In this document: piece by piece, positions 1 through 4,543 of the stretch
How positions within the stretch are numbered: the stretch's first letter is position 1
Layout: every line of letters begins with the position of its first letter
DNA from: Microbacteriaceae bacterium
Lineage (GTDB): Bacteria > Actinomycetota > Actinomycetes > Actinomycetales > Microbacteriaceae
Assembly (NCBI GenBank): GCA_025464125.1
Contig: JAODLU010000065.1
Location: forward strand, 1-5,588
Reading direction: 5' to 3'
Length of the DNA: 5,588 nucleotides
Notes under the pieces: generated by a model
Seen by the model: only the letters and a program-made list of their open reading frames with translations
What the model was told of the DNA's origin: nothing
Database searches by the model: none
Made by a program: the position numbers and the translations under genes

Positions 1-12
1 TTCCTCACCGCC

Positions 13-279
13 GTGACTCCCGCGGTACTGACGCTCCTGGCCAAGCCCGGCTGTCACCTGTGCGACGCGGCGAGAGATGTGGTTAGCGGCGTGGTCGCCG
101 AACTTGCTGGCGAGAAATCCGCTCCGCCGATCGTGTTCGAAGAACTGTCTATTCTCGACGACCCTGAACTGCTCGCGCAGTACTCGGAAGAGATACCCGT
201 GCTGCTGATCAATGGTCGCGTGCACAACACCTGGCGGGTCGACGCTGGTCGCCTCCGCACCGCACTACTGGAGGTTTAG
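13..279 (+). CDS. Glutaredoxin-like thiol-disulfide protein (DUF836-type family)
   Basis: An 88-residue protein with a compact thioredoxin fold. After a first beta strand comes a CHLC redox pair (C14, C17) at the start of a helix. The expected cis-proline lies before a strand (I61-P62-V63), followed by a short NGR turn and a final helix. The length suits the glutaredoxin-like DUF836 family of small bacterial proteins, which are cytoplasmic and probably thiol-redox active; their partners are mostly unknown. There is no signal peptide or membrane segment. The GTG at 13 is a sensible start, but the frame stays open to the left edge (codons for F-L-T-A precede it) and no ribosome site is visible, so the true start may lie outside the window. 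The next gene starts 3 bases after its stop, with that gene's ribosome site inside this one, so the two are probably co-transcribed. Third-position GC is about 70 percent (26 of 88 codons end in A or T), the lowest of the genes where I counted it. The family call is firm; the physiological role is unknown. Confidence 0.85.
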   Translation: MTPAVLTLLAKPGCHLCDAARDVVSGVVAELAGEKSAPPIVFEELSILDDPELLAQYSEEIPVLLINGRVHNTWRVDAGRLRTALLEV

Positions 280-282
280 CCG

Positions 283-582
283 ATGATCAGGCACGTTGTC
301 TCATGGAAGCTCGCAGCTGAAGACGTTCCGACGAAGCTTGAGAACTCAGCCCTGATCGCCCAGACGCTGCAGGCGCTCGTCTCGAAGATCCCGCAGATCC
401 GCAGCCTGACCGTCGGCTCGAATGTGGCATTCCCCGAGGACAACTGGGACCTGGTGCTCATTGCCGACTACGACGACCTCGCGGGTCTTGAGGCGTACCA
501 GGTGCACCCCGACCATGTCGCGGCAACCCTGGTGATCAAGCCGCTCGTTGCTCTTCGTTCGAACGTCGACTTCGAGCTGTAA
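283..582 (+). CDS. Dabb family (stress-responsive A/B barrel) protein
   Basis: A 99-residue protein matching the Dabb fold, a dimeric ferredoxin-like alpha/beta barrel. Diagnostic parts are the N-terminal strand MIRHVVSWKL, the central strand WDLVLIADYDD, the YQVHPDH segment after the second helix, and the closing KPL...R..VDFE strand at the C-terminus. The full family length is present. Bacterial Dabb proteins are small, cytoplasmic and mostly uncharacterised. Some relatives are stress-induced in plants, and some act as polyketide cyclases or dehydratases, so no reaction can be assigned here. The ATG at 283 is well supported: a strong GGAGG ribosome site at 270-274 sits 8 bases upstream, inside the tail of the preceding glutaredoxin-like gene. 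The gene converges on the minus-strand acidic protein, with 15 bases between the two stop codons. Confidence 0.88.
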   Translation: MIRHVVSWKLAAEDVPTKLENSALIAQTLQALVSKIPQIRSLTVGSNVAFPEDNWDLVLIADYDDLAGLEAYQVHPDHVAATLVIKPLVALRSNVDFEL

Positions 583-588
583 CGCTCG
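573..588. terminator. Possible short hairpin at convergent gene ends
   Basis: CGAGC (573-577) and GCTCG (584-588) form a perfect 5-base-pair, GC-rich stem around a 6-base loop that contains the TAA stop of the Dabb gene. No T-run follows on either strand. The position, between two converging genes, is where a two-way terminator is expected, and actinobacterial terminators often lack a U-tract. A stem this short also occurs easily by chance in GC-rich DNA, so this is only a candidate. Confidence 0.25.
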
Positions 589-597
589 TCGCGGTGC

Positions 598-1164
598 TCA
601 GCTGTTGCGCTTAGCCGCCGCCTCTGCCTCAGCGCGCGAACCGTACATCGGCTCGGTAATCACCCTCGCGAGCTTCTCCGATGGGTCGACCAGAAGCAGG
701 TCGGTGTCATCATCGACAGAGTCGAAGTCCTCGGGCACGAGCGGTTCGCTGTTGAGGTGCACCGTGACGAGGCCACTGCCCAGCTGCAGCGAGTCGATGT
801 CAAGCGCCGGAAAGGTTCGACCCGCGCGCTGCAACAGCTCGAACACTGCGGCGCCGACACCCTGCCCGCCGTCGAGGAACACCTTTTCGTCGATGACGCT
901 GTAGTCGTATCTGGCGCGGACGGTGAAGGTCAGTTCATCCGGCTCATCGTCATCGTCACCGTCATCAGTGCCGAAGCGGTCGTCGAGGGCATCGCCGTAA
1001 GCGCCAACGGCATCCCAGAGCTGGCGATCGATCTCTTCGGCCTCATCGTCGTCTTCAGTGGCGGATGCGACTCGATCTATGTGGAGGCGCAGTGCCTTCA
1101 TCAGGATCTCGCCAGCATCGATGGCTGCCTGCCTGCCGTGGTCGCCTGCCAATACGTCGCTCAT
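598..1164 (-). CDS. Strongly acidic hypothetical protein coupled to aspS
   Basis: I do not recognise this 188-residue protein. Its composition is extreme: by my count 46 Asp/Glu against 16 Lys/Arg, a net charge near -30. An N-terminal helical part (about residues 1-66) is followed by an acidic linker of Asp, Gly, Glu and Pro (about 66-77). Then comes a probable alpha/beta region (about 78-170) with alternating strands such as LTFTVRARYDYSVI and GLVTVHLNSE, interrupted by a second acidic patch (about 147-155, DSVDDDTD). The C-terminus is a short Ala/Glu-rich helix. No signal peptide, membrane segment, Cys pair or nucleotide-binding motif is visible, so it is probably soluble and cytoplasmic. 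Its ATG overlaps the TGA of aspS as ATGA (1161-1164), and only a weak ribosome site is visible, so translation probably depends on ribosomes finishing aspS. The reading frame is intact and ends in TGA 15 bases from the converging Dabb gene. That it is a real gene is fairly certain; no function is proposed. Confidence 0.8.
   Translation of the reverse strand: MSDVLAGDHGRQAAIDAGEILMKALRLHIDRVASATEDDDEAEEIDRQLWDAVGAYGDALDDRFGTDDGDDDDEPDELTFTVRARYDYSVIDEKVFLDGGQGVGAAVFELLQRAGRTFPALDIDSLQLGSGLVTVHLNSEPLVPEDFDSVDDDTDLLLVDPSEKLARVITEPMYGSRAEAEAAAKRNS
944..967. repeat. Trinucleotide-rich low-complexity tract (Asp codons)
   Basis: Four near-identical hexamer units (TCATCG, TCATCG, TCACCG, TCATCA) run in tandem on the plus strand. 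On the minus strand they encode the Asp-rich linker of the acidic hypothetical protein. Such a tract could change in length by replication slippage in steps of whole codons. It is more likely a by-product of encoding an acidic linker than a regulatory repeat. Confidence 0.6.
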
Positions 1165-2489
1165 GGCAGCAGCCGGGTCGGCCCACGGAAGAGGTATGTG
1201 ACCTCTCGCAGGTTCGCCTGGTGCAGCAGCAGCATGATCACGCGGCTGAGCCCCATGCCGAATCCACCGTGCGGTGGCACCCCGTAGCGGAAGAAGTCGA
1301 GGTAGAAGGAGAGCTCTTCCGGGTCGAGACCCTTGTCCACTTCCTGCTGCGTCAGCTTGTCGATGAGGTGTTCAAGCTGGTCGCCGGTGGAGATCTCGAC
1401 GCCGTTGAAAATGAGGTCATAGCTGTTCGTGAGCGACGCGTCATCATCGTGGCGCATGTGATAAAACGGCCGGATGCTCGAGGCATAGTCGGTAAGGAAC
1501 ACGAACTCGTGCCCGAACGTCTCCTTCACATACGCGGAGATCTGGCGCTCGCCCTCCGGGTCCATGTCATCGTCGTGGCGCGGCACCTCGTAGCCGCGCT
1601 CCGCGACGATGCGCTTGGCTTCGGCGAGCGGGATGCGCGGGAACGGCGTGCTGGGGATGGTGACATCGAGGTCGAAGAGCGCCTTGATCTGATCGCCGTA
1701 CTTCTCTTTGACCGCGGTGAGGCCAGCGACGAGCAGCCCCTCGTGCATGGTCATCACGTCTTCGTGGGAGGTGACCCAGCTGATCTCAGCATCGACGCTC
1801 GTGAACTCGGTTGCGTGGCGTGAGGTGAAGCTCGGGTCTGCGCGGAAGGCCGGCGCGATCTCGAAGACCTTGCCGAATCCGGCGGGTTGCGCCATTTGCT
1901 TGAAGAACTGCGGGCTTTGCGCGAGGTATGCCTTGCCCTCGAAGTAGCCGACCTCGAACAGCTCAGCCTTCGACTCGCTCGCGCTCGCCATGAGCTTGGG
2001 GGTGTGGATCTCGATGAAGTCGTTGTCGATCCACCAGGTGCGAAGCGCGTGCTCGAAGGTGGTCTGCACGCGGGCGATAAGGTTCTGCTCGGGGCGGCGC
2101 AGGTCGAGAAAGCGCCAGTCCATCCGCTTGTCGATACCGCTGTCTTCAGCTATCGGGGTTTCGGCGATCGCCATGGCCGCAATGTCGAGCGCCTCGAGTT
2201 TGATCTCGACGCCACCGAGCTTCACGCGCTCATCGTGCTTGAGCTCGCCAGTGGCGGTGAGGAACGTGCCCTGCGTCAGTGAGGAGATCGAGTCTGAGAC
2301 GTCGGTCGGCGTGATCGTGCCGTCTTCGGCACTGAGCCTCGGGTTCACCAGCTGCACGGCGCCGGACTCGTCACGCAGCACGACGAACTGCACCTTCTTC
2401 TGGTCGCGAATCGTCTCGACCCAGCCGGAAACGCTTACCGGCCCATCGGATGCTGCGGCAAGGTCCTTGATGAGGGTGCGTGTAGTCAC
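1161..2489 (-). CDS. aspS: Aspartyl-tRNA synthetase, archaeal-type (type 2, possibly non-discriminating)
   Basis: A cytoplasmic class IIb synthetase that charges aspartate onto tRNA-Asp, and in some organisms also tRNA-Asn. It has 442 residues. An N-terminal OB-fold anticodon-binding domain (about 18-100, with GWVETIRD and FVVLRD) is followed by the catalytic domain: motif 1 region around 140-165, aspartate-pocket QSPQ at 191-194, motif 2 FRAD at 215-218 with RH at 224-225 and E228, and motif 3 GMGLSR ending at R416. The typical bacterial enzyme has about 590 residues with an inserted GAD domain. That insert is absent, so this is the shorter archaeal/eukaryotic-like form, which in bacteria is often annotated as aspartate--tRNA(Asp/Asn) ligase. 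The GTG at 2489 is chosen over an in-frame ATG at 2540 because homology begins with TTRTLIKDL and a TAAACT hexamer lies just upstream. The longer form would run through that promoter region. A 4-base ATGA overlap joins it to the acidic protein downstream. Whether tRNA-Asn is also charged cannot be told without the rest of the genome. Confidence 0.95.
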   Translation of the reverse strand: MTTRTLIKDLAAASDGPVSVSGWVETIRDQKKVQFVVLRDESGAVQLVNPRLSAEDGTITPTDVSDSISSLTQGTFLTATGELKHDERVKLGGVEIKLEALDIAAMAIAETPIAEDSGIDKRMDWRFLDLRRPEQNLIARVQTTFEHALRTWWIDNDFIEIHTPKLMASASESKAELFEVGYFEGKAYLAQSPQFFKQMAQPAGFGKVFEIAPAFRADPSFTSRHATEFTSVDAEISWVTSHEDVMTMHEGLLVAGLTAVKEKYGDQIKALFDLDVTIPSTPFPRIPLAEAKRIVAERGYEVPRHDDDMDPEGERQISAYVKETFGHEFVFLTDYASSIRPFYHMRHDDDASLTNSYDLIFNGVEISTGDQLEHLIDKLTQQEVDKGLDPEELSFYLDFFRYGVPPHGGFGMGLSRVIMLLLHQANLREVTYLFRGPTRLLP

Positions 2490-2497
2490 GGTCCCCG

Positions 2498-2503
2498 AGT
2501 TTA
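2498..2503 (-). promoter_or_regulatory. Candidate -10 box (TAAACT) of a leaderless aspS promoter
   Basis: Read on the minus strand, TAAACT fits the actinobacterial TANNNT -10 consensus. It is followed by 8 bases and then the GTG of aspS at 2489, so transcription would begin at or next to the start codon. A GGGGA sequence lies between, but too close to the start to be a good ribosome site. No clear TTGACA-like -35 is seen; the expected position (about 2521-2526) reads GAAACC on this strand. Confidence 0.5.
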
Positions 2504-2544
2504 GTGCGCGCCGGTTCACGGGTTTCTGGCAGCAACGCAAAACG

Positions 2545-2550
2545 TAGACT
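2545..2550 (+). promoter_or_regulatory. Candidate -10 box (TAGACT) of a leaderless promoter for the cytochrome c maturation operon
   Basis: TAGACT fits TANNNT and is followed by exactly 6 bases and then the GTG start at 2557, so the predicted first transcribed base is the G of the start codon. No purine-rich ribosome site precedes the GTG. The -35 region expected near 2522-2527 has no good consensus match. It overlaps the position expected for the opposing aspS promoter, so the two polymerases might compete. Leaderless mRNAs of this design are common in actinobacteria; use of this one is inferred. Confidence 0.55.
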
Positions 2551-2556
2551 TGCCGG

Positions 2557-3195
2557 GTGGCCGCAACCCTGATCCACCTCGTCCGCCATGGCGAGGTGCA
2601 GAACCCTGACGGGGTGCTCTACGGACGGTTGCCCGGCTTCCACCTCTCCACCCTCGGCGCGACGATGGCCGCTTCAGCCGCAGAGGAGCTGGACGGGCAT
2701 CCGATAACCGGCCTCTGGGCCAGCCCCCTGCTGCGCGCGCAGGAGTCTGCAGAGCCCTGGGCGAAGAAGTTCAGGTTGCCGATCCAGACCGACGAGCGAC
2801 TGATCGAGCCGACCAACAAATTCGAGGGCGGCACCTACGAGTTCGGCGCTGGCGTTCTGCTGCACCCGCGCATCTGGCCGTGGGTTGCGAATCCGCTGCG
2901 GCCCAGCTGGGGCGAGCCGTATAAGAAGGTCATCGCCCGCATGTTCTCTGTGATCGACGACGCGTACGCCTCTGTCGAGACTGGTGAGGTGGTGATGGTG
3001 AGCCACCAGATGCCGATCGTGATGGTGCAGCGCGCTGTTGCCGGGCAGAGGCCGTTCCACGACCCCCGCGCTCGCCGCTGTCATCTCTCGAGCATCACAA
3101 CTCTCGAGAAGCGCGGCGACAGCTGGGTCGAGGTCGGCTACGAAGACCCGGCAGCCGAGCTGCTCGCCGGTGCCATCGACAACGGAGCAGTATGA
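2557..3195 (+). CDS. Histidine phosphatase family protein (phosphoglycerate mutase-like), first gene of ccs operon
   Basis: A 212-residue cytoplasmic member of the histidine phosphatase superfamily with an intact catalytic set. The RHG motif is at 10-12, with H11 expected to take the phosphate. SPLLRAQ places R60, E84 in RLIEP is the likely proton donor, and H150 in MVSHQMP is the second catalytic histidine. A PSWGEPY segment (116-122) replaces the usual PGGES loop region; I associate it with the version found in actinobacterial cytochrome c operons. The substrate is unknown, and mutase activity is unlikely to be the right reading of the family name. The GTG at 2557 is chosen because homology starts immediately (ATLIHLVRHGE) and a TAGACT box lies 6 bases upstream, suggesting a leaderless message. 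The ResA-like lipoprotein gene starts 10 bases after its stop. Mycobacteria have the same arrangement (Rv0525 before Rv0526-Rv0529), which argues for a functional link to cytochrome c maturation or heme supply, still undefined. Confidence 0.9.
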   Translation: MAATLIHLVRHGEVQNPDGVLYGRLPGFHLSTLGATMAASAAEELDGHPITGLWASPLLRAQESAEPWAKKFRLPIQTDERLIEPTNKFEGGTYEFGAGVLLHPRIWPWVANPLRPSWGEPYKKVIARMFSVIDDAYASVETGEVVMVSHQMPIVMVQRAVAGQRPFHDPRARRCHLSSITTLEKRGDSWVEVGYEDPAAELLAGAIDNGAV

Positions 3196-3198
3196 AGG
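3194..3198 (+). promoter_or_regulatory. Ribosome binding site deciding the resA-like start
   Basis: GAAGG lies 7 bases before the ATG at 3206 and supports that start over in-frame upstream codons reaching back to an ATG at 3038. An upstream start would bury the lipoprotein signal inside the protein. The site overlaps the last bases of the phosphatase stop codon, which would allow coupled translation. Confidence 0.65.
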
Positions 3199-3205
3199 CC
3201 AGCGC

Positions 3206-3799
3206 ATGAATCTCAGGGTGGCGCTCATCGCCGGGGTGGTCGGCGCATCCCTCCTCCTGGCCGGATGCTCGACCGACCAGCTGGCCACCGATTATGGTTC
3301 CGGCGGGGTCACGGACTACTCCGATGACAGCGGTGCTCCTGTGCTCGTTGCACCAAAGGATCGCGCTTCCGCTCTCGACTTTTCTTCCACAGCTGACGAC
3401 GGCACCCCGCTGAAACTCGCTGACTACCGCGGCAAGGTCGTGGTCGTGAACTTCTGGTACGCCAGCTGTGCACCATGCAGGGCCGAGGCGCCGATTCTCG
3501 AGAGCCTGCACCAGAAATACCTGGACAAGGGCGTCTCGTTCATCGGTGTGAACACCTCCGACCAGGCCGACACCGCCATCTCGTTCGAGAAGAACTACAA
3601 GATCACCTACCCCTCGGTGATCGATGTGGACAGCGGCACAGCCCGCATCGCGTTCAGCGGCGCGGTTGCGGCCAGCGCCGTGCCCACCACCTTCGTGCTC
3701 GACAAGAAGGGCCGCATCGCTGCCAGGATCATTGGGCAGCTCGAGTCGCCATCAATACTGAACACCCTCGTCACCGACACTCTCGCGGAGAAGAACTAG
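3206..3799 (+). CDS. resA: ResA/TlpA-like thioredoxin-fold lipoprotein for cytochrome c maturation
   Basis: A 197-residue lipoprotein. A short basic start and hydrophobic core lead to the lipobox LLAGC, with C21 the predicted lipidated residue, so the domain is tethered on the outer face of the membrane. A low-complexity Asp/Ser/Gly spacer (about 22-50) is followed by a TlpA/ResA thioredoxin domain (about 55-195): strand VVVVNFWYAS, redox pair CAPC (C88, C91), E94, and cis-proline P160 in AVPTTFVLD. In System II the protein receives electrons from CcdA and reduces the CXXCH cysteines of apocytochrome c so heme can be attached. Compared with the well-studied Bacillus ResA CEPC, the Glu between the cysteines is Ala here and the Trp before the first Cys is Ser, while the later conserved Glu (E94) is kept. 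CcdA begins on the base after its stop codon, so the two are clearly one operon. A general extracytoplasmic thiol reductase is the alternative, but the context favours cytochrome c work. Confidence 0.92.
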   Translation: MNLRVALIAGVVGASLLLAGCSTDQLATDYGSGGVTDYSDDSGAPVLVAPKDRASALDFSSTADDGTPLKLADYRGKVVVVNFWYASCAPCRAEAPILESLHQKYLDKGVSFIGVNTSDQADTAISFEKNYKITYPSVIDVDSGTARIAFSGAVAASAVPTTFVLDKKGRIAARIIGQLESPSILNTLVTDTLAEKN

Positions 3800-4543
3800 G
3801 TGGAATCTCCGATAGGGCAGTTCCTGTTCGGCGGCAACCTCCTTGCCGCGATGCCGATTGCGCTTCTGGCGGGCATCATCGCATTCGCCTCGCCATGCGT
3901 GCTGCCACTCGTGCCGAGCTATCTTGCCTACGTCGGTGGATTCGCTGCGGTGAAGGAGAAGACCGGGCGGGGTCGCCTGCTCATCGGAGTGTCCCTGTTC
4001 GTGCTGGGCTTCAGCATCGTCTTCATCGCCATGAACGTGCTGTTCGCGGCTGGTGGGGCACTGCTCATCCCGTGGATCGACCTCATCACCCGCATCGGCG
4101 GTGTCGTGCTGATCGTCATGGGGCTCGTCTTCATCGGCCAGTTCAGTTTTTTGCAGCGCACCTTCAAACCTGAGTGGAGCGTTGCCACCGGCCTCGGCGG
4201 AGCGCCGCTCCTCGGCATCGTGTTCGGCATCGGTTGGACACCCTGCATCGGGCCGACGCTCGCCGCAGTATCCCTCCTCAGTGCAGACAGCGGCAGTGTC
4301 TGGCGAGGCTTGCTACTCGGCATCGCGTACTGCCTCGGCCTCGGCATCCCGTTCCTGCTGGTCGCACTCGGCCTCAACTGGGTCACCGGGTCCGTAGCCT
4401 GGCTCAAGCGTCATATCCGCGTGATAAACATCGTCGGCGGCGCACTCCTCATCCTGATCGGACTGCTCATGGTCACTGGCGTCTGGCGCATCTTGATTTC
4501 GCAGCTCGGGGCGGTGATCGGCGCCTTTGTCTCGCCCCTCTGA
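3800..4543 (+). CDS. ccdA: CcdA transmembrane thiol-disulfide electron carrier
   Basis: A 247-residue membrane protein of the CcdA/DsbD-beta family, with six predicted hydrophobic segments: about 16-46, 59-84, 90-113, 134-160, 168-194 and 208-230. The two family cysteines are present, C33 in ASPCVLPLVPSYL and C149 in GWTPCIGPTL, each in the proline-flanked setting that lets the first and fourth segments form a reversible disulfide. It passes reducing equivalents from cytoplasmic thioredoxin to the outside thioredoxin encoded just upstream. GTG at 3800 directly abuts the preceding TAG. A GGAGAAG ribosome site at 3787-3793, inside the end of resA, supports this start. An extra Cys (C178) is seen in the fifth segment, with no known role. 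The length is normal for the single-domain CcdA form. ResB overlaps its 3' end by 17 bases if the TTG start is right. Confidence 0.95.
   Translation: MESPIGQFLFGGNLLAAMPIALLAGIIAFASPCVLPLVPSYLAYVGGFAAVKEKTGRGRLLIGVSLFVLGFSIVFIAMNVLFAAGGALLIPWIDLITRIGGVVLIVMGLVFIGQFSFLQRTFKPEWSVATGLGGAPLLGIVFGIGWTPCIGPTLAAVSLLSADSGSVWRGLLLGIAYCLGLGIPFLLVALGLNWVTGSVAWLKRHIRVINIVGGALLILIGLLMVTGVWRILISQLGAVIGAFVSPL

Noticed and set aside
556..565. Perfect 10-base palindrome CGTTCGAACG in the Dabb gene
   Set aside because: It is inside the coding sequence, has no second copy nearby that I noticed, and is short enough to arise by chance from codons.
1065..1823. Long plus-strand open frame (252 codons) opposite aspS and the acidic gene
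   Set aside because: It lies antisense to two well-supported genes, its translation is biased to Arg/Val/Glu and resembles no family, and open antisense frames are expected in high-GC DNA.
2490..2540. Extended aspS start at an ATG at 2540
   Set aside because: The added 17 residues are not typical of the family and would be encoded across the putative promoter; GTG at 2489 starts exactly where homology begins.
3038..3205. Extended N-terminus for the ResA-like protein from an ATG at 3038
   Set aside because: It would overlap most of the phosphatase 3' end and place the lipoprotein signal internally; ATG 3206 has a ribosome site and a textbook lipobox.
2674..3288. Minus-strand open frame (204 codons) opposite the phosphatase
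   Set aside because: It is antisense to a gene with intact catalytic residues, has no recognisable motif, and has the His/Arg-rich look of a shadow frame.
3475..4173. Plus-strand open frame (232 codons) overlapping resA and ccdA
   Set aside because: The translation is an Arg/His-rich out-of-frame reading of two genes with clear motifs.
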